Below, one piece after another: positions 1-10,954 of a stretch of DNA of 64,000 nucleotides. The stretch lies in the NCBI RefSeq assembly GCF_030272615.1, contig NC_081412.1, positions 546,724,202-546,788,201 on the forward strand, given 5' to 3'. This DNA is from Cryptomeria japonica (lineage: Eukaryota; Streptophyta; Pinopsida; Cupressales; Cupressaceae). The position numbers and the translations under genes were made by a program. Below the pieces are notes generated by a model. That model made no database searches. It saw only the letters and a list, made by a program, of their open reading frames with translations, and was not told the DNA's origin. Every line of letters starts with the position of its first letter. Position 1 is the stretch's first letter.

Positions 1-1199
1 GCATAAAAGGAGGCAAAAATTAAAATTAAAATTGTAAATGATATAGTTTAAACTATATCAAATAATTGAAAAATTTAAATGAATGAGCATAAATGGGAAT
101 TAATTTGCCCAAGGTCTCAATTTTGGCCAAAATATAAAGTCTTATATGTTTTCGGAAAGCTCTCGGAGTTAGGAATCCGATTATGGAGTTAATTTTGACA
201 AGTGTGGGATATTTTGGAATCAATTTGGCCAGGAGTAAAATTTAGTTAGAGGGAAGACATTTGATAATTTCAGTTGCAGATTTGATTTTCTTCCCTCCTC
301 TTTTTATTCCCAATTCTTCTCAGTTGTAATGGTTCCAAAAATTTGGAAAATTCTCTAGATTTGATGGCTTCCACTTTCTGAATATCATGACCTAGATTTG
401 TGAATGCTTCTGTTTGGTTTCGGGGTATAGAGATTGCAGTGCAGTGTTGTAAATATGGTTTTACTTGCAGGTCTTACTTGTGTCAGGCATGAGTAATTTC
501 CCACAAGATTGTCTCTGTGATGTTTTTTTCATTATTATGAATTCAATCCTCAAGGAGGATGAAATTTGGCATCTCAAGGAGATTGTGTGATTGCTTGTAG
601 GCATTCTTCAATGAAGAGTTTCAATTCTATAGTCAGTCATAAATAATGAAATATGTATCCGGATCTGATGAATTTGTAAATGAATCAAATAGTGCATTAA
701 TATAAGGTATTGATGCATGAATATCTTGTTTAAGGAAAACAAACTTGCATCTATGATTTATATTTGTAGTTCTGTGAGTGACACTGCTGCCTAATGAACA
801 AGGCACTAGTCTTTGACAGATTTGGGAATGGTCTCAGATATACATTTTAAAAGATAAATCTATTTCCCTTTATGTTTAGGGGTTAATGTTATATCCTTCC
901 AAAGCTCTATTTCACCTATTATTTGTATAAAATCTAGCTCATCTATACATGTTACCTAATTTGGTGAGCTTGTGGAATGGTTTGTCTGCTCATTGTTGAT
1001 ACAATCTTATGTTTGTGATTGTTGTATTCAATGCATCAAAAGGGTGTCCCCCCCTAGGTCTAGCAGAACCTGAAGTGCAGGAGGATCATTAGGATCCTAT
1101 GTTATGTTGTCCAAGCCCTGAGGTGTTTCATTGATTGAGATTGGCTATCTCATAGATAGATTTACAGGTGTCTTGGGTTATCACTTTTCGTGAACAACA
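1..1199 (+). repeat. T1 5' LTR (3' portion only)
   Basis: This is the distal part of the T1 5' LTR, collinear with 5879-7078. It begins at the TATA-like CATAAAAGG and ends in TGAACAACA. The difference pattern against the 3' copy is mostly single-base changes with about one net indel. The upstream U3 part lies before the window. Confidence 0.9.
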
Positions 1200-2097
1200 A
1201 AAATGGCGACTCTGCTAAGGAATATGAAATTTGAAGAGTCTCTGGTTGAAAATTTTGTGTCAAATATAATTGAGTCTACCTATTGAGAATGCACAGAGTT
1301 GAAAATGTCTTTTATGGTTGAGGGATTTAATATTATGTTCTGAGGTTGTAATGTTATTGTCTGCTATCAGAGAAATTTCTTGTGAAGAATCAGAGAAAAT
1401 ATAAATTGTTCAAAGTTGTAAGAGGTTCTTATAGCTGTTTATGAATTCTCCTCAATGTCACAATTGGGTGGCGACTCTAGTCTCGGTACCAGTGCTTCAA
1501 GGAAGTTTGTATTCCAAGACTTTCACAAGATTGGTTGATAATCTTATGAATCATATTAAGATGCAGATGGATCTAAGATTTCAGTCACACATAACTCTGT
1601 GGTTCATACCAGTATTGAGCATCCTGGAAGAGTGTTGATTGGAGCAAGATTGAAAGAGAAACAGATAATTAAACAAGTGATGGATGGTGTTCTGCTGTTC
1701 AAAATATCCTCTGTGCAAGAGGTGGCGACTCTGATGTAAAAGACAGTGGTAAAGTGTGAAGTAAATCTCCAGATCTACAAGTCTTACAGTTGCAAAATCT
1801 CCAAGTATTTTTAGAGGTTTCAAATGCAAAACAATTTCCTCGAAAAATTTAAATTACTAAAATAGTTTTCCCATTTAGTGAACAACACTAATAAAGAGGG
1901 AAAGAGGGGATTTCAAAGTCCATTTGCATATTTATTCTGCTGAAATGTCCAGAGTATATGTTCTTCTGTTATAGTATGCAAATTTGGAAAAGTTCTGTGT
2001 CAAGAAATGTTATGAACAATTTCAGTATAAGGATTTGTGCTTGAAGTGTTTCATTCTTTTATCCGAAGTTGTATATCATTTGTGGAAGTAGGAAGAA
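1200..2097 (+). other. T1 primer-site region and untranslated leader
   Basis: TGGCGACTCTGCTAAGGA at 1204-1221 lies four bases after the LTR end and starts with the TGG expected of a tRNA primer site. It resembles the TGGCGACTC sites of some Tat/Ogre-type Gypsy elements, where tRNA-Arg is the reported primer; that assignment is from memory of the family and untested here. The core TGGCGACTCT recurs at 1469 and 1723, and GTGAACAACAC, like the LTR end, recurs near 1880. No convincing coding frame is present. Confidence 0.55.
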
Positions 2098-4800
2098 ATG
2101 TGTAGTAAAGATTTTCAACCTTGTGTATTTCCACATAGAGCCATGCCTGGTGAAGTGTCACAACCATATAATAGGAGAAGTTTCGTCATGAACCATTATG
2201 CTGCACTAAATTTCAAAGATATTCCAAGTTACCCAAATCCCATACCCACATAAATTAGAAAGTATTTGCCCATATTCAGTGGGAAGAAATCAGAATTAGC
2301 ATGTCAACATGTTAAAAGACTTTCAGATTTGATAGGAGAGATTGAAATTTGCCAAAAAGATGTATGCATGAAATTGTTTATTCAGTCATTGAAAGAAGAT
2401 GCAAGAGATTGGTTTTCTTTTTTGCCAGTGAATTCTATTACCTCATGGGAAGAATTGGTTTCATATTTCATGGATCAATTTGATGAGAAAGTGAGTGATT
2501 CCGACTTGCTGAAAGAATTCACTTATATACAAATCAAGAAAGATGAATTGGTACCAACATTCAATATCTGATTTTCACAAGCTTTGTCCAAAATTTTCAG
2601 AAAGTATAAACTTGATGATAAAGTATGTCTGGATGTTTATATGAGTGCATTTGATGAGAAGATGGGTTTCCTATTCAGAAACAAAGAACCCAAAACCTTG
2701 TATGAAGCCTTTAACACAGCTAGGGATATGGAAAATAACTTGAAATTTGGGATAGCTAAGAGGTTTGTTTCTGCTGTGGTTTCTTGTCAAAGCACCTTCA
2801 ATAGTGAAATACCATGTGAGTCTCAGCAAATCATTCCGTGTCTAGGTGCATCAAGCTCTGTAGTTCCAAATGGATTTTATGATGCATGTGTTTAAGATTT
2901 AAATGAGAGTCAAGAACCTTTGCTGTTAATGCCGGTTGTCTCTCGCAGGAGTGATGGAATGATCAGTTGGAAGCATTGTGAAAATGTTGATACAGAGACA
3001 AATATATACAAGGGATATGTACCATTTGATTTGTATGCCGGTTATGTTGATTATGTGGTTGCTAATTACCAAGTGAATCATGCATCTCTCCAGGATAATA
3101 TTGGTGAAAATAATGATGGTGATGACCATCAATCTTTACATGATGCTGATGTATTTGATGTTGAAATACCAAATACAAAGGGATTACTAAGTGTTGCTGT
3201 TTATGCAAGTGAAAGTGTGCAATATGATGAAAATTAGAATTGTTTGGTGCGAACAATAGCCGATCCTCATTTAAATATTGATGATGTCAATTGTGTTGAG
3301 GATGAAGTAAATGTATTTTCAGATTTCGTTTCTTATAATCATGTTGATAATCTTTCTTTTTTGAAAGATATGCACAATGTTAATTCAGAAAATTGTAATG
3401 GTACACATGATTGCGATGAAGATATAGCACACATGGATGGACAAAATTTTACGGAATCTCAAATGGAATAGCAAAATGCAATGCAAGTCCAGAAGATTGC
3501 AGAACTTAAGAAAGCTCTTGAAGTTGTGGACAAGAAGATTTAGATATTAGAGAGCCTTTGAGCTGTTGATGAAGACCTTCTACAATATAGTGAAGAGAAT
3601 TCTTCAAAAAAGGACTGTGAACTAAATGTTTATAGACTTGACAGACAACATGCTGATCTAACAGATGGTTTCATGATAGAAAATTTTAGTCAACATGCTG
3701 AAAACCCATCTGATGAAGTAAATTGCAGCGATGTTCATTTTCATTCTTTGGCTGATGACGAGTGTTCAATTGGTGAAGAAGATTAGTTGTGGCAAGATAA
3801 GTATGACTATCTTGATTTTCAGAATGATAGTAATAGGATGAAATCTGATGGATGTGAAACATGGAAAACTGATGATTATTCCTACCAAGTTTCATTTTCT
3901 TCTTTGTCTGATGAAGAAGATTATGAGGATCCAATGGATGGTGTCTTTAGCAATATTTCTAATGCTTTATTCAATGCTGATATAGATACAGACCAATCAT
4001 TTCAGTGTCATAATGTTCATAAGCGGATTCTTCATCTTGTTTCTAACCCTTTGTATGAAGAAATAATTGATCAACCAGATGTTGTAAATGGTAAACCAGT
4101 GCATAATATTGATGAAATTCTGAATAGCAATAGCATAGGTTGTGAAAAATTATTTCATGATGAAGGTAAGAGGCATGGGTTACGTGATGACCATTTAAAA
4201 CCATAAATGAAAGAGTTTTAGGTGGATGCAAGCCTGAAAGAGAAAGAGTTAGCTAAGGATTTGCTTCAGCCAGAGGTATGCATTCTTTTCCATGAATGGG
4301 ATGTTGAGAATGTAAAGGTTTTTAGTTTGATAAGCAAGGATAGTATAAGGTGTGATTAGCGTAGTGAAGTATCACATCTGGATGGTAATGTTCATGTTCC
4401 TTGTTTGCATCAGTTGGTTAGTAGTGTCCCTCGTTCTATTAATTTTAATGGTAATAAGGCATGTGCTTATAGGAACTGCAATGTTGAAAATGAGTGTTTT
4501 ACTTTTCAAGTTCAGCATGATGATGTCCTTGCAAATGATAGAGTTGAGTGGGACAGTGAAAGGTATGTCAGCTTGTGGGAAAGCCCTTATGGTGATTTGT
4601 CTCATGATTTTACTTGTGTTGGAATGGTGTGTGATCACAAAGTTCAAAGTTAGACCAAAGGTATGCACACTAGTTATTTCAGTAATGGGACAAAAGTGGT
4701 GGATTATAAGAATTATGCTCAGTTGTTACTAGAAGGTGCCTTTGTTTGGATCATGGTATCAAGTGATGAAAATCAGATTTTTGACAGAGGTAAATGCTAA
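2098..4800 (+). pseudogene. T1 Gag-type protein with long acidic extension, 12 in-frame stops
   Basis: The ATG at 2098 opens a single frame of 901 codons with no frameshift. About residues 50-230 resemble the retrotransposon Gag (capsid) domain: a PxFSGKKSE-type start, KLFIQSLKEDARDWF, then ITSWEELVSYFMDQF. Gag would assemble the cytoplasmic particle that packages element RNA. No CCHC zinc knuckle is visible. The remaining ~600 residues are rich in Asp, Asn, Ser and His and were not recognised. Stops lie at 2251, 2569, 2893, 3235, 3469, 3541, 3559, 3784, 4204, 4219, 4357 and 4651 (three TAA, seven TAG, two TGA). Each can be explained as a former CAA, CAG or CGA codon. The frame ends at TAA 4798-4800. 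The lack of indels shows it was one protein until silencing. Confidence 0.75.
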
Positions 4801-5030
4801 GATTGATTGAGCAGCTTGTATTTAGTTTTAAGCATGTTTGTATCTATTGTATAGTCGCTTTGCTTCCGTTGTGTGGTTTTCAATAAAGTGCCCTGTTGTT
4901 TGGGTAGAATAAGGAAGCCCTATTTTGAGATGAGAAGAGAAGAAAGATCCGTTTTTGGGTGGTCTGCTTAACCAAAGATATTTGGATTCTTGTGTTGATC
5001 TCGCAATCAACCATCCCCAGTCAGAGCCAT
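4801..5030 (+). other. T1 3' untranslated stretch before the LTR
   Basis: About 230 bases separate the end of the T1 frame from the 3' LTR. A purine-rich run (GATGAGAAGAGAAGAAAGAT, about 4929-4948) could be a polypurine tract but sits ~80 bases before the LTR. Sequence directly before the LTR (CAGAGCCAT) is not purine-rich, so either the tract is displaced or the LTR boundary is slightly off. Confidence 0.4.
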
Positions 5031-7078
5031 TGTTGGGAGTATTTAAAATTGAGTCAAATTTTGTAGGCCTATTTCAAAATTTTGCTCTGTATGTCAGAAA
5101 GGCACCTAAATAAGTCAGTTTGAATGGCCTAGTTAGCAAGGGGGTAAAATGGAGCCAGTTGATTTTCAGAGGGTAAGGCTCGAGATTCAAGTCCCATGCC
5201 TTTCATTTGGCCTATTCAGTGATGTGCAACTTTCACAATTCAATTTGGATAAGTTTATGAGGTACCCATTTTGAGGGGTGAGCTGGAAGTGCATTTTAGG
5301 CACAAATGTAGATTTTATTGAGTAGCCTTCTTTGAGCGATTACATCATTTTCCTTGTTGATCGTCATGGAGAAATTCAAAATGGATTCAATTATATGCAT
5401 AAAAGTGAGTTACCCTACAAAATTTCAAGTCTTGACGAATCCATTTGCTCAGTTTTCATAGCCAATTCCGTTTGCAGTTTGTGTGTTTTGGCAAGTCGCT
5501 ATTTTGACAGCTAGTCGGAGCCCTGTTTCACACAAGTGTAAAAGTTGCCTCAGTAAGCATCATGCCATAATGTTTGTTTCGGGCTAATGTTGGTATAAAT
5601 GATGAGCTATGTTTCAAATTTCGCGAAGGGAAGATGCACGCTAGATAAACCCTGCAAAGTTGCAAAAACCAGGTGACACACAGGTGGCAGGTATAGTCAG
5701 TGGTCCAGCGGGCGGGTCCTGGTGAGGTGGCGATGACGTGGTGATGAAGTGGCGTACACGCAAGTAGCCCAATGGCGATGACGTGGCCGACAGGTGGCAA
5801 AAGATGAGGTGTCATCCCAGGTGGCATCCGGTCAACCCCATTGACCAATCAGAGGCCGCCACGTGGCAAAGCGTCAGAGCATAAAAGGAGGCAAAAATAA
5901 AAATTAAAATTGTAAATGATATAGTTTAAACTATATCAAATAATTGAAAAATTTAAATGATTGAGCAAAAATGGGAATTAATTCGCCCAGGGTTTCAATT
6001 TTGGCCAAAATATAAAGTGTTATATGTTTTCGGAAAGCTCTCGGAGTGAGGAATCTGATTATGGGGTTAATTTTGACAAATGTGCGATATTTTGGAATCA
6101 GTTTGGCCGGGAGTAAAATTCAGTTAGAGGGAAGATATTTGATATTTTCAGTTGCAGATTTGATTTTCTTCCCTCCTATTTTTATTCCCAATTCTTCTCA
6201 GTTGTAATGGTTCCAGAAATTTGGAAAATGCTCCAGATTTGATGGCTTCCACTTTCTGAATATCATGACCTAGATTTGTGAATGCTTCTATTTGGTTTCA
6301 GGGTATAGAGATTGCAGTGCAGTGTTGTAAATATGGTTTTAATTGCAGGTCTTACTTGTGTCAGGCATGAGTAATTTCCCACAAGATTGTCTCTGTGATA
6401 TGTTTTTTCATTATTATGAATTTAATCCTCAAGGAGGATGAAATTTGTCATCTCAAGGAGATTGTATGGTTGTTTGTAGGCATTCTTCAATGAAGAGTTT
6501 AAATTCTATAGTCAGTCATAAATAATGAAATATGTATCTAGATCTGATGAATTTGTGAATGAATCAAATAGTGCATTAATATAAGGTATTGATGCATGAA
6601 TATCTTGTTTAAGGAAAACAAACTTGCATCTATGATTTATATTTTTAGTTCTGTGAGTGACTCTGCTGCCTAATGAACAAGGCACTAGTCTTTGACAGAT
6701 TTGGGAATGGTCTCAGATATACATTTTAAAAGATAAATCTATTTCCCTTTATGTTTAGGGGTTAATGTTCTATCCTTCCAAAGCTCTATTTCACCTATTA
6801 TTTGTATAAAATCCAGCCCATCTATACATGTTACCTAATTTGGTGAGCTTGTGGAATGGTTTGTCTGCTCATTGTTGATGCAGTCTTATGTTTGTGATTG
6901 TTGTATTCAATGCATCAAAAGGGTGTCCCCCCTTAGGTCTAGCAAAACCTGAAGTGCAGGAGGATCATTAGGATCCTATGTTATGTTTTCCAAGCCCTGA
7001 GTTGTTTCATTGATTGAGATTGGCTATCTCATAGATAGATTTACAAGTGTCTTGGGTTATCACTTTTGGTGAACAACA
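5031..7078 (+). repeat. T1 3' LTR (about 2,048 bp)
   Basis: The LTR starts TGTTGGGAGT and ends GTGAACAACA, giving short inverted ends TGTTG/CAACA. The 3' 1,200 bases match positions 1-1199. It has an AT-rich body and one GC-rich island at 5680-5870. The start at 5031 is inferred from the TG end because the matching 5' LTR start is outside the window. A minus-strand reading frame at 5528-5848 inside it is judged chance. Confidence 0.8.
5680..5890 (+). promoter_or_regulatory. T1 LTR U3 promoter: bZIP-type motifs, CCAAT, G-box and TATA-like box
   Basis: This GC-rich island contains TGACGTGG at 5734-5741 and 5779-5786, several further GTGGC cores, CCAAT at 5845-5849, the G-box palindrome CCACGTGG at 5859-5866 and a TATA-like CATAAAAGG at about 5880-5888. 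TGACG and CACGTG are classical plant bZIP binding cores. The order and spacing are those of a compact RNA polymerase II promoter, so transcription should start about 30 bases further on, within the LTR. Function is inferred from motif content only. Confidence 0.6.
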
Positions 7079-7176
7079 CTAAGTATGGCCCGCAGGCTGA
7101 GTACATAATGTGAAACTACATATGTCTCTGTCATAAGGAGCACGTGCCTCTATCATTGGGTGCTCCCTCTGTCCTC

Positions 7177-8997
7177 CTAATCTCTTCCATGTCTCAAGGA
7201 TGATGTCCCTCCTATCCCAGGTCTTGGCTGTGGTGGTCTCATAGGTCCACTCACCCCCATGCTGCTCAATGACCTCTGAGAATGTGGTCTGCTCTCTGTC
7301 CTCAATCGTGCCCGATATGAAGCTGGTCTCTGCTCTAGTGGAACTGCACTCTCATATAGTGTCCTCCAATGGCATATCTCCTCTCCGGTCTCTACCAACA
7401 TCTGTGCCATCTCACGTGCACTAGCATCCCTAATCGACCCAATATACTCGGTGACTCTCTGTTCTTCTCGCTGTGCCTGGGCTATTGCTATATCTCGAGC
7501 CGCTGTCAATCTGGCTATCTCTACTCTGAACTGATCATGCTCTATCCTCAAGATAGCATTCTGTCTCTCTAATGTCGCAATGTGATCATGCTGACTCGCT
7601 ATGGTAGCCCTGCATATCTCCATCTCCTCTATCCTAGTTGTCTCTGACTCTATGGGTCTATCCTGCAATGACTCCTGATCGACTGAATCTGTCTCATAAT
7701 CTTCATCCTCATCATCTCCATCCTCGTCATTCTCCTCATCCTCATCACCACCCTCATCCTCCTCATCCTCATCTCTATCCTCATCATCTCCCTCCTCTCT
7801 AGTGAGTGGGAAGTCCTCCTGTCTGCTAGGTACTGGAATCTCAGGATCTGTCAATGGCACTAGCCGTCGTCGTGCAAACCATCTTTCATACTCCTCTGTC
7901 ATCATGGTGTCCACCACATCTGATCTCCAATCCCATTATCTCTGTTGTAGCTATGTGAAGTTGACATATGCTATGTGTGGCTGAATCAGCCTCCCCCACT
8001 GACTCATCTCTTTGTGAGATCGGGCAAAGTGTGCAGTCCCTTTGGGTACATCTTGCCTCTCTCCAAACTGTCATCTGACTCTCTCTGGCAGATACATCTC
8101 AATCACTCTCTGGCAATTCACTGGTCGCCCAATCAGGTACCTCTCCTATCTACAATACAGTAGCTCCTCACTATCATCTGACCATCTAGGGCAATCAAGA
8201 TATGGCCTCCATGTGAACTCTCTCAATCTGTCTAGCTCATGTCGCCAATACAATATGTATCCAAAAGGACCCTGTCTCAGTGCTCCCCCATAACAGTACA
8301 CATATGGTCAATGTGGTACTACCTGTCTCTCTGCAATCGGTCGACATATGGCTATGTGCTCAAATGCCCATACCTGTAACGGTGTGACTCTACAGCTCAA
8401 AGTCTGCACTCCCTGATATGCTATCTGATGCAACTAAAAATATAGCATAGCCAGTACGCATGGTCCCCATGCATACACAATACCCTCTATCGCCATCTGC
8501 TCTAGCACTCTTCTCTATCCAATAGGGAATCCCTGTCCTCGTCTGTCCCCTGCTAATAGGCATGCTATAACCACTGCTATCACCACATATTGTCGATCAT
8601 ACTCTGATGCCATGGTCTTCCAGCCAATCTCTCTCTCTACGATATCCAGATCATCTGCGTCACACTCAAATAATCTGCACAAAGCATCTCTCCCTGTCAC
8701 TGTGTCATACTCTATCATCTCCCCATGAATTGGAATGCGGAGGATACGCCATACATCCTCTAGTGTCACAGTCGCCTCTCCAGTTGCCAGATGGAATGAG
8801 GAAGTCTCTGAATGCCATCGCTCTGCCAATGCGGTAAGCAGTCCTATGTTTGCCCTAATCTTGGGCATGAATGTGATGTAGTATATTCCAAGTCCTGCTA
8901 GTGTATCTCTGTCCATGCTCCTGAGTCTGTGTCGTAACATGAAGCAGTCAGGACGGTTCTCCCGCGTAATCAAGGGATATTGTCGACTCTGCATCAC
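7177..8997 (-). pseudogene. Plant mobile domain (PMD) protein, antisense in Gypsy element, decayed
   Basis: One minus-strand frame of 607 codons runs from ATG 8997 to 7177. Residues 1-160 are open and show the PMD hallmark: an Ala-rich helix then ERW, TSSFHLATGEATVTLEDVWR and ILRIPIHGE. The frame continues with LQVWAFEHIAICRP, TWRPYLD and YLPERV, as in the PMD of MAIN/MAIL and PP7-long-form proteins. The last 246 codons are open: a very acidic Glu/Asp block followed by a probable coiled coil. Seven stops interrupt the middle: TAG next to 8515, then TAG, TGA, TAG, TGA, TAG and TAA before 7920. Most fit CAG, CAA or CGA decay. Cellular PMD proteins act in silencing and genome stability; the role of transposon copies is not known to me. 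Confidence 0.8.
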
Positions 8998-9821
8998 AAT
9001 TGGGGCACATTTTGTTAGTTTTAGGGTTTTCTCCTATGGGTTGCATTTCCTTGTTTCATGTCCAAATCAGGGTGTTCTTTATCTATTTTGACCTATCCTA
9101 TTCTTATCCCCCTTTTCGAGATCATTCGCATGCTATTTTTGGCCAAATTAGGGTTCCCAATGCATAATTGCGCCTGTGTGCTAAGTCTTGCACTTGTGTA
9201 GCAACAACTTGTGCCTATGTACCCTACACAAGTGCAAGATACCCTACACAAGCGCAGGATGCACTCACACAAGCGCAAAAGTCACTTTCTGCATTCTTTG
9301 TGGGCCCCGCAATGTCCCGCCAGCAAGTCAAATTCATAAAATTGACAATATGGGTTTTTGAGACACATACCACTACTCCCGCATCGTTTGATCGTCTATA
9401 GGTGCGTACATGTTCCCTGAGGTGATCTTCCATTGGAATGTTCGCCATCTCTTTGCAAGTGTCCTTTTCCAGAGAAACAAATTCTCCTCTTTGACTAGTG
9501 CAAATGAGCTCTTTTCACTCTCTTTGTCTCATTTATAGATCTTTGTTAGTACATAGATGGACGTGCACTCTCTCCATCTTATGTTGGTTGCGGTCTTTTG
9601 CATATTCAATTGCTTGTCATTTGTGCATCTGATCTCTGATTTTCAGTCCATTTGCTCCTATCATTTTCTATCATTCTTATCGATCAATTGGCCTCTTTTC
9701 TAGATGTTTCCGGCCAATTCCTCGAGGGGGCATGCATATGTCATTGTTAGTTTCTGGGGCATTTTCATTATTGTTCTTTGAAACAATGCTTAAAATTGCA
9801 TTGTCTCAAAGAGGGGCAAAA
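8998..9821. other. Noncoding stretch between PMD start and 3' LTR; hairpin repeat and polypurine tract
   Basis: This would be the 5' leader of the PMD frame on the minus strand and the end of the Gypsy internal region on the plus strand. It contains a perfect inverted repeat (9186-9201 with 9224-9239) and the tract AAAGAGGGGCAAAA at 9808-9821. No coding frame is supported. Confidence 0.5.
9186..9265. repeat. Perfect 16-bp inverted repeat plus tandem copies of one arm
   Basis: TCTTGCACTTGTGTAG (9186-9201) is the exact reverse complement of 9224-9239, with a 22-base loop. The right arm is followed by a near-copy (ACCCTACACAAGCGCAGGAT) about 20 bases on and a further diverged CACACAAGCGCAA. It could form a stem-loop in RNA from either strand. 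Confidence 0.8.
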
Positions 9822-10147
9822 TGTAGATGTCTAAAAATGGTCAACGCTTGCGGAATCATACTTTAACATTTGCGCATTGCCTTATTTTAGGGTTTTTGCA
9901 TCGCATTAACATTTCTCCTATGATTCGCACTTGGTCTTTATCATTTGCGAGCATCGAGTCCTTCTTCTGCATTCTTCAGTTGTCTCGCTTTCGAATTAGG
10001 TCATGTCGATAACAATTTTTAGTCATGATTTTGGTCGATCTTATCTTGTCGCATCAATATGCGTGCTCATTTGGCATATTTTAAGATAGTCAATCCTAAT
10101 CGATGATGGAATTAGGGTTTTGTCCTCTTATCAATCTTATCATCTTG

Positions 10148-10430
10148 CGATCGATTTGTCATCGATCGTTGTCATTTTCAATCTTGTCATCTTGCGATCG
10201 ACTTGTCATCGATCGTTGTCGTTTTCAATCTTGTCATCTTACAATCGATTTGTCATCGATCGTGGTCATTTTCAATCTTGTCGTTTTGCGATTGATTTGT
10301 CATCAACCGTGGTCATTTCCAATTTTGTTGTTTAGCAATCTATTTTGTCATCAATCGTTGTCGTTTTTGTCATTTTGTGATCGATTTGACATCGATCGTT
10401 GTCCTTCTCAATCATGTCAATTTGGATCAA
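10148..10430 (+). repeat. 47-bp tandem repeat, about six copies, inside the Gypsy LTR
   Basis: Units begin near 10148, 10195, 10242, 10289, 10336 and 10379. The consensus core is CGATTTGTCATCGATCGTTG followed by TCATTTTCAATCTTGTCATC. The first two or three copies are nearly identical and the later ones diverge. The unit is not a multiple of three, so the 161-codon frame across it (10103-10588) is a by-product and not a gene. Confidence 0.85.
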
Positions 10431-10944
10431 TTAGTCATTGTTCCTCATCAATTGGCGCATTTTTCAATCAAGTCAGAATCATGATCAAGTTGATCTTACA
10501 TCAAGACCTAATTGTCATTCTTGCATTTCTAATTCATCCTCTAGGATTTATTCATTTAACCTTGTTTGTCATTTTCCCTCTAGGTTAAATAATTTATTTA
10601 TTTATCCTAAGTCTTCTTGTCACAATTAAATGTTTATTTAATTGGCTAATTAATTCCTCCTATTTTTGTAAATTAATTAATGAATGAAAAATTATTAATT
10701 AATTTACGTAATTTGCATCAATTTCTTAATTTCCAAGTCATTATTTCCAACTTTATTTTCTAATTTATCCTAAATGTCTATTTCTATTTCAAATTCTTGT
10801 CATAATCCTTGCATAGCAATTTGTCATAAATTGTCATAAATCCTTGCATAGCAATTTGTCATACACTTGTCATAATTTTGCTATTCTTGATTTGAATTTC
10901 CATTCGAATTACTTTCATGCTAATCTGATCTTTTCTCCAATTTG

Positions 10945-10954
10945 TCTATAAATT
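10945..10954 (+). promoter_or_regulatory. TATA box in Gypsy 3' LTR
   Basis: TCTATAAATT in an AT-rich LTR, about 330 bases before the LTR end, is the likely core promoter of this LTR. It is judged from sequence alone. Confidence 0.45.

Larger units (their letters stand above)
1..7078 (+). mobile_element. T1: Gag-only LTR retrotransposon (TR-GAG-like), 5' LTR cut by window start
   Basis: Bases 1-1199 repeat at 5879-7078 with only scattered differences, which defines a pair of direct LTRs. Between them lie a primer-site-like sequence, a leader, one long decayed frame (2098-4800) that starts with a retrotransposon Gag domain, and a short 3' untranslated stretch. No protease, integrase, reverse transcriptase or RNase H motif was found in either orientation. 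Non-autonomous elements with only a gag frame are known in plants as TR-GAG elements. T1 fits that description, although its Gag is followed by about 600 codons of unrecognised acidic sequence. The right flank after the 3' LTR is CTAAG. The left flank is outside the window, so the target duplication cannot be checked. Confidence 0.8.

Noticed and set aside
1581-1829. Minus-strand frame in the T1 leader
   Set aside because: Short, no recognisable motif, and overlaps repeated primer-site sequence.
4352-4732. 126-codon plus-strand frame inside T1
   Set aside because: Out of phase with the 901-codon Gag frame; hydrophobic shadow.
5528-5848. 106-codon minus-strand frame in the T1 3' LTR
   Set aside because: Lies across the GC-rich U3 promoter island. 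The GC content alone removes stops, and the 5' LTR copy cannot be checked.
10148-10430. Possible CRISPR-like array
   Set aside because: Units are contiguous and diverge gradually, without unique spacers, and the context is a plant LTR.
10103-10588. 161-codon plus-strand reading frame
   Set aside because: It lies over the 47-bp tandem repeat. The unit length is not a multiple of three and composition is repeat-driven.
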